This document shows positions 27,616 to 36,077 of a stretch of DNA of 64,000 nt, in pieces. The notes under the pieces were generated by a model. That model made no database searches. It was not told the DNA's origin and saw nothing but the letters and a program-made list of their open reading frames with translations. The stretch's first letter is position 1. Every line of letters starts with the position of its first letter. The stretch is from Shimia sp. (GTDB taxonomy: Bacteria > Pseudomonadota > Alphaproteobacteria > Rhodobacterales > Rhodobacteraceae), in assembly GCF_022448905.1 (NCBI RefSeq), contig NZ_JAKVCW010000002.1, forward strand, positions 310,001 through 374,000, read 5' to 3'. The position numbers were made by a program, and so were the translations under genes.

Positions 27616-28353
27616 TTAGACCTGCTGACAGGGCGCGGCCGCATCCGTGGCCTGTTTCATCGCCAAAACCGTATTGGGCTGCGTTGGCGCATGGGTTGCT
27701 TGGCGCAAAAACTCTGCAATCGCGTTAAACCGGCGCTGATCCATGCCCGAGGCCATCACCATAAAGCCACGCCCGCCGTTTTCCCACTGCGCCGCGCGCA
27801 TCCCGTCCGGCACGTCTTCGCCCGACAGATTTGGACCGGAAATCAACGTCAAACGACAGTTGTTGCGCCCTTTGTAATGGGCCGCACTGCGATCACCGGA
27901 CAACGCCACCCGATCCACCAGATAGAGATTGGCCAGTGCCAACTCTGGCGCCAAAGCGTCCGCCTGCCCTTCAACCCGCCGCACCTCTCCGCCGGACGGT
28001 AACGCATAGGGGGTGTCCAGAAACGCCTGATGTAACGCCAAAGGTGCCGTGGACGCCTTGGACGACATCCAGAACACGCCCGCCGCAATTACAGCAGCCG
28101 CGGCAATAGACGCACAGGCCGCCAATGGTCGCCAGTTGCGGTTGGCTGGTTGTGCCGGTGCCGCCTCAAGAGGGGCCACATCCGGCCGCATCTGCGCCAA
28201 AGCGCCGGACACCATGCGCACCTGCTGCAACGCCGCCTGCAAGGCGGGCTCAACGTTCAAGCGCGCTTCAAACGCCTGCTGGTCAGAGGCAGGCAGTTCG
28301 TCATCCGCATAGGCGTTGACCAGATCCCAATCGCTGTCGCTCAGCTCGGTCAT
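27616..28353 (-). CDS. Anti-sigma factor (membrane-anchored), partner of the adjacent ECF sigma
   Basis: The 245-residue product begins MTELSDSDWDLVNAYADDELP, the usual anti-sigma N-terminal helix region that clamps sigma (no HxxxCxxC zinc motif seen). A single membrane span lies near 79-95 (PLAACASIAAAAVIAAGVFWM), followed by a periplasmic domain that could sense stress, with Cys in NNCRL and a Cys near the end. Its ATG overlaps the sigma stop as ATGA, typical of cognate pairs. Neighbouring sulfite genes suggest a sulfite-related signal; this is inference. Confidence 0.8.
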   Translation of the reverse strand: MTELSDSDWDLVNAYADDELPASDQQAFEARLNVEPALQAALQQVRMVSGALAQMRPDVAPLEAAPAQPANRNWRPLAACASIAAAAVIAAGVFWMSSKASTAPLALHQAFLDTPYALPSGGEVRRVEGQADALAPELALANLYLVDRVALSGDRSAAHYKGRNNCRLTLISGPNLSGEDVPDGMRAAQWENGGRGFMVMASGMDQRRFNAIAEFLRQATHAPTQPNTVLAMKQATDAAAPCQQV

Positions 28354-28841
28354 CTTTTGGTATCCTCATCAGCCCCGTCAGAGCCGGCTTCCATTGCTTT
28401 GATCAACGCGCGCCGCGCGCGGCTCACCCGGCTCATCACCGTACCATGCGGCACATCCATTATCTCTGCGGCTTCAGCGTATTTCATGCCCATGACATCC
28501 ACGAGAAACAACACCTCTCGCATCGGCGCGGGCAAGGTCGCAAATGTCATCCGCACAGCTACGCCATCCGCGTGATCTTGGCTTTGCGTCAGATCAATAG
28601 ATAAACGGCTCTGCGCATTGGAATATTCCGTTCGCACCCGATTTTTTCGCGTCTCATCTACATGCAGGTTGCGAATGATACGAAACAGCCAGGGCCGCAG
28701 TTCCTTCACTAATTTAGGACAGTTGTCGAACCGCAAGGCACGCTCCACGGCGTCCTGCACCAGATCTTCAGAATCATGCCGGTTCTTGGCAAGAGACATG
28801 GCATAGGCCCGCAGTTCCGGCAGCAATACCTCTATCGTCAT
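28350..28841 (-). CDS. ECF RNA polymerase sigma factor
   Basis: A 163-residue extracytoplasmic-function sigma factor. Region 2 contains HDSEDLVQDAVERALR and the linker RPWLFRIIRNLHVDETRK; region 4 contains LPAPMREVLFLVDVMGMKYAEAAEIMDVPHGTVMSRVSRARRAL with its helix-turn-helix. The ATG at 28841 (MTIEVLLPELRAYA) is preferred; the frame is open 39 codons upstream without sigma-like sequence. It is coupled to the anti-sigma gene. In Sinorhizobium meliloti the ECF sigma RpoE4 next to sorT responds to sulfite, which makes the same role plausible here. Confidence 0.87.
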   Translation of the reverse strand: MTIEVLLPELRAYAMSLAKNRHDSEDLVQDAVERALRFDNCPKLVKELRPWLFRIIRNLHVDETRKNRVRTEYSNAQSRLSIDLTQSQDHADGVAVRMTFATLPAPMREVLFLVDVMGMKYAEAAEIMDVPHGTVMSRVSRARRALIKAMEAGSDGADEDTKR

Positions 28842-29037
28842 TACTGCGCCGTAGACTGATGGCAAAGAAGTGTGCTGTCGCGTCTCATGGGCCACAGCGT
28901 AGTGGATTGCCGCCCTCTCTGCCAGCTTTTGTGGATGCAAAATCCAAATAAGATGCACGCCCGACGCAGCATTCCAAATGCAACGGTCCTACCCTTCAAC
29001 TCTTGACGGACGCAGCCGCATCAGGCACCCCGCGCCT
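28842..29037. other. Divergent sigma / flavoprotein intergenic region
   Basis: A 196-bp spacer. On the minus strand GGAAT (28971-28975) followed after 17 bases by TCTT is a poor match to the GGAAT-N17-CGTT seen before the sulfite dehydrogenase gene; autoregulation is possible but unsupported. Confidence 0.35.
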
Positions 29038-30222
29038 ATGACTTGGGACACCATCATTTTGGGCGCTGGCGCCGCTGGCATGATGTGCGCAACGCAAACC
29101 GGCGGGCGCACATTGGTGCTTGACCACGCCAAAGCGCCGGGCGAGAAAATCCGTATTTCTGGCGGCGGACGCTGCAACTTCACCAACATGTACGCGGGCC
29201 CCGAGAATTTCCTGTCCGGCAATCCGCATTTCTGCAAATCCGCCCTCAGCCGCTACACCCAGTGGGACTTTATCGAAATGGTGGCGCGCCACGGCATCGC
29301 CTACCATGAGAAAACTCTTGGTCAGCTGTTTTGCGACACCTCCGCCAAAGACATTATCGCAATGTTGCGGTCTGAAATGGCGCAAGCCGGGGCGGAGCTG
29401 TGGCTGGAAACTACGATCATTGCCGTCGGGCATGACGGCGCAGGTTTCACCGTCGAGATCGAAAAATCCGGTCGCCGCGACACCCTATCGTGCAAGAACC
29501 TCGTGCTGGCGACCGGCGGCAAGTCTATTCCCAAGATGGGCGCCACGGGCCTGGCTTATGACATCGCCCGCCAGTTTGACCTCGCGGTCACGGACACCCG
29601 CGCGGGGCTGGTGCCCTTCACCTTCTCCGATGGCCGCTTCAAAGCCATCTCCGGCGTCGCGCATCCGGTGCGTGCCACAGCCAACGGCACTGCCTTTGAC
29701 GAGGCCATGCTGTTCACCCATCGCGGCCTCTCCGGCCCTGCCATGCTGCAAATCAGCTCCTACTGGCGGGAAAGTCAACCAATCCACATCAATCTCTTCC
29801 CGGACAGCGATCCGGTTGAGGAGCTGCGCAACCGCCGCCAAGCGCAAGGGCGCCGCAACCTCACCACCGAACTGGCCACTTTGCTGCCGGGTCGGTTGGT
29901 TGAGCATCTGGCGAGCGAAATGGACCTGTCTGGCAATCTGGCGGATCAGTCCGACGTGGCACTGCGATCCCTGTGTGACAGCTTACAAAACTGGGAAATG
30001 GTGCCCTCCGGCACCGAAGGCTACCGCACCGCCGAAGTCACCCTGGGCGGCATCGACACGGACGGGCTGTCCTCCAAGACCATGGAAGCCAAAGCCGTGC
30101 CCGGCCTCTATGTGATCGGCGAAGCTGCCGATGTCACCGGTTGGCTTGGCGGCTTCAACTTCCAATGGGCCTGGTCCTCAGGATGGGCCGCCGGACAAGC
30201 AATCTCAGCAAAACTGAAGTAA
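29038..30222 (+). CDS. BaiN/HI0933-family FAD-dependent oxidoreductase
   Basis: A 394-residue flavoprotein of the NAD(P)/FAD-dependent family (HI0933-like, TIGR00275 type). It starts with the dinucleotide-binding loop IILGAGAAGMMCA (about 6-18), then the family-specific GEKIRISGGGRCNFTN (about 38-53), LVLATGGKSIPKMGATG, and ends with LYVIGEAADVTGWLGGFNFQWAWSSG (DNA about 30108-30185), where the second FAD contact lies. The substrate is unknown. The ATG at 29038 places the FAD loop correctly near the N-terminus; no clear Shine-Dalgarno is present. Confidence 0.88.
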   Translation: MTWDTIILGAGAAGMMCATQTGGRTLVLDHAKAPGEKIRISGGGRCNFTNMYAGPENFLSGNPHFCKSALSRYTQWDFIEMVARHGIAYHEKTLGQLFCDTSAKDIIAMLRSEMAQAGAELWLETTIIAVGHDGAGFTVEIEKSGRRDTLSCKNLVLATGGKSIPKMGATGLAYDIARQFDLAVTDTRAGLVPFTFSDGRFKAISGVAHPVRATANGTAFDEAMLFTHRGLSGPAMLQISSYWRESQPIHINLFPDSDPVEELRNRRQAQGRRNLTTELATLLPGRLVEHLASEMDLSGNLADQSDVALRSLCDSLQNWEMVPSGTEGYRTAEVTLGGIDTDGLSSKTMEAKAVPGLYVIGEAADVTGWLGGFNFQWAWSSGWAAGQAISAKLK

Positions 30223-30241
30223 GTGGGACTGCCTTGATTAG

Positions 30242-30415
30242 TCAGTGCTCCCACACAGCGTTCACAAATAGAATGACAACAAAGTAGGCAAGGATCATCT
30301 TCCAACTGACCAGTTTTCGTTCTTCTTCCGAAACAAGCCCTGTGACAATCAAAAAAAGCTTGGTCACGACCAGCGCCACAACAATGATAACCGTATGTGC
30401 TAAATCAAAATGCAC
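30242..30415 (-). CDS. 57-residue membrane protein, unknown function
   Basis: A short ORF below usual length cut-offs. The GTG at 30415 follows GGGGGAAGGGACT, a strong ribosome site. The 57 residues begin VHFDLAHTVIIVVALVVTKL, forming one span (about 8-28), then an acidic/basic turn (SEEERKLVSWK, about 29-39) and a second span (ILAYFVVILFVNAVW), ending in EH. The hairpin topology with a charged cytoplasmic or periplasmic turn is typical of real small membrane proteins. It lies downstream of the HPF-like gene and its terminator, on the same strand. No family recognised. Confidence 0.6.
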   Translation of the reverse strand: MHFDLAHTVIIVVALVVTKLFLIVTGLVSEEERKLVSWKMILAYFVVILFVNAVWEH

Positions 30416-30450
30416 AGTCCCTTCCCCCGTAGTTCAGAAACAGCGTAGCA

Positions 30451-30484
30451 CAAAAATGGCGTCGCCAAAGTCCGGCGACGCCAT
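30451..30484 (-). terminator. Intrinsic terminator of the HPF-like gene
   Basis: Perfect 11-bp stem (30456-30466 with 30474-30484), 7-nt loop, followed on the minus strand by TTTTTG. It lies 33 nt after the HPF-like stop. Confidence 0.88.
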
Positions 30485-30516
30485 GTAACTCTTGGCTTTT
30501 GAGGTTAAACCTCGGC

Positions 30517-30834
30517 TCAGTGGTGCTTATCCGCCTTGCCAAACTCGCTGGTCAGGAGAGTGCGCAGCTTTTTTGCGGCCCCTTTCAGCGCGGCCTGTAT
30601 ATCCGCCGCCTCGTGATGGGCAGACAGCGGGCCTTTGCCACGTGGCCGCGCTTCCATGGTGCAGAGGATGTGGTCCGGGCCGTGCTTGTCTGCGTTCTGA
30701 TCTTTCAGGTGCACTTCCACTCGGGTGAGACGGTCGCTCATATGTTCCAGATCGTTGGAAACGGCCAGCTCAGCCACCTCGATCACACGCTCGTCACCAT
30801 GAATGAAGTTGTCGGTATTCACCTGAATTTGCAT
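30517..30834 (-). CDS. Short HPF/RaiA-type ribosome-associated protein
   Basis: A 105-residue single-domain protein of the S30AE/HPF (sigma-54 modulation) family, which binds the 30S subunit and promotes ribosome hibernation. The pattern fits: MQIQVNTDNFI, then EHMSDRLTRVEVHLKDQNAD, and a C-terminal helix with DIQAALKGAAKKLRTLL. It lacks the C-terminal dimerisation domain of long HPF, usual in alphaproteobacteria. It has its own terminator and a perfect FNR-type box upstream, so it is probably induced under low oxygen. It sits in the middle of the interrupted dcw cluster. Confidence 0.82.
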   Translation of the reverse strand: MQIQVNTDNFIHGDERVIEVAELAVSNDLEHMSDRLTRVEVHLKDQNADKHGPDHILCTMEARPRGKGPLSAHHEAADIQAALKGAAKKLRTLLTSEFGKADKHH

Positions 30835-30886
30835 CGTCAGATCCTTTCATCGTTACACTACAGACCTATGAACGCCTGCGTGATTT

Positions 30887-30914
30887 GCAAGGAACAAGCT
30901 CTTCATTTCCTTGC
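30887..30914 (-). other. 5'-leader hairpin of the HPF-like mRNA
   Basis: Inverted repeat GCAAGGAA/TTCCTTGC (30887-30894 with 30907-30914), 12-nt loop. If transcription starts near 30916, as the box geometry predicts, this stem forms the extreme 5' end of the message and may stabilise it. Confidence 0.4.
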
Positions 30915-30922
30915 GTGAATTC

Positions 30923-30964
30923 AGGATAGACAGGCCAATTTCCGCCCACTTTGATGTTGATCAA
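30923..30964 (-). promoter_or_regulatory. FNR/FnrL-type promoter of the HPF-like gene
   Basis: TTGAT-GTTG-ATCAA (30951-30964) is a perfect FNR-family palindrome. On the minus strand a -10-like TATCCT (30923-30928) begins 29 nt past the box centre, the spacing of a class II FNR-activated promoter (box at -41.5). This predicts a start near 30916, about 82 nt before the ATG. Confidence 0.7.
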
Positions 30965-30996
30965 ACCTGCTCAAAAAGCCGTGGCAGCGCCCTCCT

Positions 30997-32397
30997 TCAG
31001 GAGAGCGCCTGCTCGACACATTTGGCAAAATCCTCGCCGCGTTTCTCAAAGCTGTTGTATTGGTCAAAACTCGCGGCTGCAGGCGCCAACAACACCGTAT
31101 CGCCCGCCTCTGCCTCCGCCGTAGCTTTGGCCACAGCCGTCGCCATGTCGGTGCAAACCTCGGCCTCAACGCCCTTGAGCTGCATCGCAAAGCTGGCCGC
31201 CTCGCGCCCAATCACATAAGCCTTCTTGACCCCACCGGCACTCTCAACCAAATCGCCCAGACCGCCCTCTTTCTCCAGCCCGCCACAAATCCAGCGGATG
31301 TTTTTGAAAGCGGACAGCGCCTTCTTGGCAGCATCAACGTTGGTCGCCTTGCTGTCGTTCACATAGGTCACACCGTCCTGCTCCGCGATGATCTGGCTGC
31401 GATGGGGAAGACCGCCGAAAGAGGTAAACCCGGCTTCGATCACGCGCGGCGCCAACCCTAATGCCCGGCACACCGCATAGGCGGCGCAGGCATTCTGGTG
31501 GTTGTGCGTACCCGGCAAGCCTTTGATATTGCGCAGATCAATCGACCCGGCCTGACGGCCTTTGCGGTACTCACTTAAGTAGCCCTTGCGGGCAAAGACA
31601 TTCCAGCCCGCCCCGGGCAGCTTACGCTCGGTGGAAATCCGCATCACCCGATCATCTGCCGGCCCTTCTGAGAGCTGCCCCGCCAGATATTTGCCCTCAA
31701 TCTCGTCCACGCCGACGATGGCGCGGTCCGGGCCACCTTCCGCAAACAAACGACGCTTGGCGGCAAAATAACCGCCCATGCCCGCGTGCCGATCGAGATG
31801 ATCCGGGCTCAGGTTGGTAAACACCGCCACATCTGGCGTCAGGCTGCGCGCCAGATCGGTCTGATAGCTCGACAGCTCCAGCACCACCACATCACCGTCC
31901 TCCGCTGGATCAATATCCAGCACCCCGCGGCCAATATTGCCTGCCAGCTGCGTGCGCCGTCCCGCCTCGGTTAACACATGATGAATCAACGCAGACGTGG
32001 TGGATTTCCCATTGGATCCGGTCACGGCCACCACCTTGGGCGTGACTTCAAAACTGTCCCATTGCCGTGTGGCAAAGCTGCGGAAGAACAAGCCAATGTC
32101 ATTGTCCACTGGCACACCCGCGTCCAAGGCTGAGGCCACAACCGGGTTCGGCTCAGGATACAAATGCGGAATGCCCGGCGAGACAATCAGGCTAGCAACA
32201 TCCTCAAACGCGCCCTGACGAGACAAATCGCGACAGACAAAGCTTTCCCCTTCCGCCGTTTCCCGCGCCGTTGGATTGTCGTCCCAGCAAATCGCTTCCG
32301 CACCACCTGCGCGCAATGCCCGCGCTGTGGCAAGGCCGGACCGCCCCAACCCCAACACAGCCACATTTGCGCCGTCATACCCTTGCACTGGAATCAT
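30997..32397 (-). CDS. murD: UDP-N-acetylmuramoylalanine--D-glutamate ligase MurD
   Basis: Adds D-Glu to UDP-MurNAc-L-Ala. The 466-residue product has the UDP-binding loop [17 protein letters not shown] (about 12-28), the ATP P-loop [28 protein letters not shown] and the C-terminal [14 protein letters not shown]. The ATG at 32397 (MIPVQGYDG) follows AGGCGA; an in-frame start nine codons earlier is less likely. It is separated from mraY by a foreign-looking sulfotransferase-like gene and from ftsW by a 5.8-kb block. Confidence 0.95.
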   Translation of the reverse strand: MIPVQGYDGANVAVLGLGRSGLATARALRAGGAEAICWDDNPTARETAEGESFVCRDLSRQGAFEDVASLIVSPGIPHLYPEPNPVVASALDAGVPVDNDIGLFFRSFATRQWDSFEVTPKVVAVTGSNGKSTTSALIHHVLTEAGRRTQLAGNIGRGVLDIDPAEDGDVVVLELSSYQTDLARSLTPDVAVFTNLSPDHLDRHAGMGGYFAAKRRLFAEGGPDRAIVGVDEIEGKYLAGQLSEGPADDRVMRISTERKLPGAGWNVFARKGYLSEYRKGRQAGSIDLRNIKGLPGTHNHQNACAAYAVCRALGLAPRVIEAGFTSFGGLPHRSQIIAEQDGVTYVNDSKATNVDAAKKALSAFKNIRWICGGLEKEGGLGDLVESAGGVKKAYVIGREAASFAMQLKGVEAEVCTDMATAVAKATAEAEAGDTVLLAPAAASFDQYNSFEKRGEDFAKCVEQALS

Positions 32398-32462
32398 TTT
32401 TTCGCCTGCCACTTTCCGAGTCACTTACGTCTTACTCATAGCAACAGATACTGACGTGCGCT

Positions 32463-33521
32463 CTAGTGTTTATTTCTCTCTTGTTTGAGCTTGCGCCGTA
32501 AATGCGCCGCCTTTTGCCTGACAGAAGTCAATTCTTCCGCCAAATCAGAAATGGTTTGCGCAATCCCTTGCACGGCTTCATCGGTGAAGAGGTTTTGCTC
32601 TTCGCGCGGCGGACCGGCCAGATCGCAATCCGGAAACTCTATGCCCCAGGTCTCCCGAAAATAGATGTAAGTCTCTTCGCAACGTGCCCGCAACAACGCG
32701 ACACTTCCTGCTTCCAATCGCAATTTTGGCCCGTCGATATGCTGCAGTTGAAACCCATTCATGACGTGGCCAAGCGATTCATGGCGGATGTCTGACAGAG
32801 CGTCTGCAATCAACAGTCCCGCGCCGGACAAGGACTGGTTCAAGCTCATCGTCTCAATGTTGCGTCCCAACGCTGATAGACCAGCAGCGTTCCAAAAACT
32901 CGCCATGATGTCCGATTTTATCGGAGGGTCGCCCGGAAACATCACCAGCTTAAGAGACTCAGAACCGAATACGGCGCGATACGCTTCAATAATCTGAGGT
33001 GCTGGCAATTCGGGTATCGCGGCCAACGGAGTGTTCAATCTCCGGTCCCCCCGTTTTATGCCATGAAACAAACGACTGATTGTTAACAAAAGCGGGTCGC
33101 GTACGTAAAAGACAACCTCAATACGTTTTGCAAACTTCAACAGATAGTTCCGCAGTGTGTTCAGCCCTGCTCTGTCCTCATGAAGCTGCACCAGATGCTC
33201 GGAGCTCAGAAGCAAAACTTTCGGTTTGGTCGCGTAGAACTCGTCCTCAAACTCGCGCCGACTGTCAGTATTGTTTTTGGTTACGTCCTCCAGGGTCAAA
33301 TTGTGCTTAGACACTTGAAGAAGACGCATTGGATCGCTGGCGCATAAAGTTGCCAGGAACCTGTGATTGACCGCCACAGAGGGATACAGCACCCCAGAGG
33401 AAATGAGCTGAGGCGCCGCGCGCCTCAGAGTTCGCTGAATGGTTGTGGTCGCCGTTTTGGGCGGCCCAATGTGTAAAATGCAACGGTCGGCTATATACTC
33501 TTCAAAATTACCTGAACCCAT
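32463..33521 (-). CDS. Sulfotransferase-like P-loop protein inserted in the dcw cluster
   Basis: A 352-residue cytosolic protein that looks like a PAPS-dependent sulfotransferase. HIGPPKTATTTIQ (about 17-29) matches the 5'-phosphosulfate loop, and FYVRDPLLLTISRLFHG (about 138-154) matches the 3'-phosphate RDP-x-SxxxH element. The C-terminus is a charged coiled coil (LAEELTSVRQKAAHLRRKLK). The substrate is unknown, perhaps a surface glycan. The gene is in the same direction as mraY (31 nt upstream) and murD. Its base composition appears more AT-rich than its neighbours, suggesting later insertion. Confidence 0.72.
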   Translation of the reverse strand: MGSGNFEEYIADRCILHIGPPKTATTTIQRTLRRAAPQLISSGVLYPSVAVNHRFLATLCASDPMRLLQVSKHNLTLEDVTKNNTDSRREFEDEFYATKPKVLLLSSEHLVQLHEDRAGLNTLRNYLLKFAKRIEVVFYVRDPLLLTISRLFHGIKRGDRRLNTPLAAIPELPAPQIIEAYRAVFGSESLKLVMFPGDPPIKSDIMASFWNAAGLSALGRNIETMSLNQSLSGAGLLIADALSDIRHESLGHVMNGFQLQHIDGPKLRLEAGSVALLRARCEETYIYFRETWGIEFPDCDLAGPPREEQNLFTDEAVQGIAQTISDLAEELTSVRQKAAHLRRKLKQERNKH

Positions 33522-33552
33522 ACCACCTGTCCAAAACTACAATAAAAACCCA

Positions 33553-34635
33553 TTATCGCAGTTTTAGCGTCGCCAGTCCAATCATTGCTAAGATAACCGC
33601 AACGATCCAGAAACGGATCACAATTTGCGGCTCTGACCAGCCCTTTTTCTCATAGTGGTGATGGATCGGCGCCATTAGGAACACACGCTTACCGGTGCGT
33701 TTGAAGTAGAGCACCTGAATGATCACACTGAGCGCTTCGACCGCAAACAGGCCGCCAATGATGCCCAGCACCAGCTCGTGTTTGGTGGACACTGCAATCG
33801 CACCCAAAGCACCACCAAGCGCCAACGAGCCGGTGTCTCCCATGAACACCGCAGCTGGCGGCGCATTATACCAGAGGAAGCCCAGCCCGCCGCCGATCAA
33901 ACCTGCGACAAAAATCAGGATTTCGCCAGTGCCCGGCACGTAATGCACGTCCAGATACTGGGTAAAGTCGACCCGCCCAACGGCATATGCAATCACACCC
34001 AACGCACCGGCGGCAATCATCACCGGCATGATCGCCAAGCCGTCCAAGCCATCGGTCAGGTTCACCGCATTGGCCGCGCCCACAACCACAAACATGGCGA
34101 ATGGAATATAGGCCCAGCTGAGGTTGATCAGCACTTCTTTGAAGACCGGCACAGCAAGCTGCAATTGTAGTGCCTCCGGCTGCAAATAAGTCGCCCAGAC
34201 CCCGGCCACACCGGCAATCACAAAGCCCAGCAACAAGCGCACTTTGCTCGACACGCCTTTGGTGTTTTGCTTGGAAACCTTAGCGTAGTCGTCGGCAAAA
34301 CCGATCAGCCCATAAGCCAGCGTCACAAACAGCACCAGCCAGACAAAACCGTTGTCCCAACGCGCCCAAAGCAAGGTAGAGGTCACCAAAGCCCCCACAA
34401 TCAGCAGGCCCCCCATGGTGGGTGTGCCCGCTTTTACAAAATGCCCCTCAGGACCGTCATCGCGGATCGGCTGGCCTTTGCCTTGCTTGCGGCGCAGCAC
34501 ATTGATCAGGGGCTTGCCAAAGATAAAACCAAATATCAGCGCTGTCATAAACGCCCCGCCTGCGCGGAAGGTGATGTAGCGAAACAGGTTAAAAAAATCA
34601 CCGCCGTCTGACAGACTGGTCAGCCAATAAAACAT
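33553..34635 (-). CDS. mraY: Phospho-N-acetylmuramoyl-pentapeptide transferase MraY
   Basis: The integral membrane enzyme forming lipid I. The 360-residue product has about ten spans and the catalytic motifs: [32 protein letters not shown], and [11 protein letters not shown] near the C-terminus. [12 protein letters not shown] is also present. Its ATG overlaps the murF stop (TAATG), so the two are coupled. Confidence 0.97.
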   Translation of the reverse strand: MFYWLTSLSDGGDFFNLFRYITFRAGGAFMTALIFGFIFGKPLINVLRRKQGKGQPIRDDGPEGHFVKAGTPTMGGLLIVGALVTSTLLWARWDNGFVWLVLFVTLAYGLIGFADDYAKVSKQNTKGVSSKVRLLLGFVIAGVAGVWATYLQPEALQLQLAVPVFKEVLINLSWAYIPFAMFVVVGAANAVNLTDGLDGLAIMPVMIAAGALGVIAYAVGRVDFTQYLDVHYVPGTGEILIFVAGLIGGGLGFLWYNAPPAAVFMGDTGSLALGGALGAIAVSTKHELVLGIIGGLFAVEALSVIIQVLYFKRTGKRVFLMAPIHHHYEKKGWSEPQIVIRFWIVAVILAMIGLATLKLR

Positions 34636-36077
34636 TACGCGTCCTCGTTTTTGGATTGCGGGGCGGGATGGCCCAGTTTGCGGATGGCGTCAACCACCTT
34701 GGACAGCGCCATGGACAGGCTGCCCTTGGCCATGACCACGTCGCCCGCATCTACCAGCCTACGCACATCCGGCACCAGATCGGCACTGGTGTCGACCCAT
34801 TGCCCTTGTTTTTCTTCTGGCAGGGCGGCGTGCAAATGCTGCATCAACGGGCCCACGCAATGCACCACATCGATGTCTTTCATCGCCGGGTGACCCGCCA
34901 AATCCGCATGCATCTCAACCTCTTGTGGGCCAAGCTCTTTCATGTCTCCAACAAAGGCAATCCGACGACCCTTGCCAATCCGGCCCACGCCATTGGTAGG
35001 CACCGCCGCCGCCAAAACCTCGAGCGCCGCTCCAAGGCTGGTTGGGTTGGCATTATAGGCCTCGTCAATCAGCACCAACGTGCGTTCGGTTTCTACCGGA
35101 TCGAGATAAATCGTTTCCCGCGCGCCACGACCCACAAACGGCGTCCAGCGTCCCAAAGCAGCCACCGACAGCGCCAAATCCGCGCCCAAGGCCTCGGCGG
35201 AAGCCAAAGCGCCAAGCCCGTTCATCGCAAAATGCCGTCCGGCGCTTTGCACTTTGAACATTGCCAAATCGCCGCCATGAATGGCGCGCGCCACAGTGAC
35301 ATTGCCGGTCAGCTTCACGTCACCCAACCGCCAGTCTTTGGCGGTTTCACCAAACTCCTGGATCTCCGCTGACAGGCTCTGCGCATGGGTGCGCAACACA
35401 TCGGCAGTTTCAATGTCAGCGTTCACAATCGCAATGCCACCCGGCTCAAGTCCGTCAAATACCGCCGCCTTTTCCTGCGCGATGCCTTCCACGTTCTCAA
35501 AGGCTTCCAAATGCACCGCCGCCACCGTAGTCACCAGCGCCACATGCGGTCGGGCCATCTTTGCAAGCGGCGAAATCTCACCGGGGTGGTTCATCCCAAT
35601 TTCGATCACCGCAAACTCGGTGTCCTGCGGCATCCGCGCGAGGGTCAGTGGCACGCCCCAATGATTGTTATAGCTCGCCACAGAGGCATGGGTCCGACCC
35701 TGCCCGCCTAAGATGGCACGCAGCATTTCTTTTGTGGAAGTTTTGCCAACAGAGCCGGTCACCGCCACAACCCGCGCGTCGGTGCGCGCGCGCCCGGCTT
35801 TCCCCAGCGCCTCCAGCCCTTCAAGCACATCATCCACAATCAACAGCGGCGCGTCTGGTGACACGCCCTCCGGCACCCGGCTCACCAAGGCAGCCGCCGC
35901 GCCTTTTTCCAGCGCCTGCGCCACAAACTCGTGCCCGTCCCGCGCCGCCGTCAGCGCCACAAACAAGTCGCCCGGCGCGATGGTGCGCGTGTCAATCGAC
36001 ACACCATCGCATTCCCACGCAGTGGTGACTTTGCCGCCGGTCGCTTTAGCGGCGGCCTCAGATGTCCACAGGCTCAT
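34635..36077 (-). CDS. murF: UDP-MurNAc-tripeptide--D-Ala-D-Ala ligase MurF
   Basis: Adds D-Ala-D-Ala to the UDP-MurNAc-tripeptide, using the dipeptide made by Ddl. The 480-residue Mur ligase has the ATP P-loop [16 protein letters not shown] (about 104-119), [14 protein letters not shown] and [14 protein letters not shown]. It overlaps murE by 4 nt (ATGA) and mraY by 1 nt. Confidence 0.96.
   Translation of the reverse strand: MSLWTSEAAAKATGGKVTTAWECDGVSIDTRTIAPGDLFVALTAARDGHEFVAQALEKGAAAALVSRVPEGVSPDAPLLIVDDVLEGLEALGKAGRARTDARVVAVTGSVGKTSTKEMLRAILGGQGRTHASVASYNNHWGVPLTLARMPQDTEFAVIEIGMNHPGEISPLAKMARPHVALVTTVAAVHLEAFENVEGIAQEKAAVFDGLEPGGIAIVNADIETADVLRTHAQSLSAEIQEFGETAKDWRLGDVKLTGNVTVARAIHGGDLAMFKVQSAGRHFAMNGLGALASAEALGADLALSVAALGRWTPFVGRGARETIYLDPVETERTLVLIDEAYNANPTSLGAALEVLAAAVPTNGVGRIGKGRRIAFVGDMKELGPQEVEMHADLAGHPAMKDIDVVHCVGPLMQHLHAALPEEKQGQWVDTSADLVPDVRRLVDAGDVVMAKGSLSMALSKVVDAIRKLGHPAPQSKNEDA

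Noticed and set aside
28950..28975. Autoregulatory ECF promoter upstream of the sigma gene
   Set aside because: GGAAT is present, but the -10 position reads TCTT rather than CGTT; too weak to annotate as a promoter.
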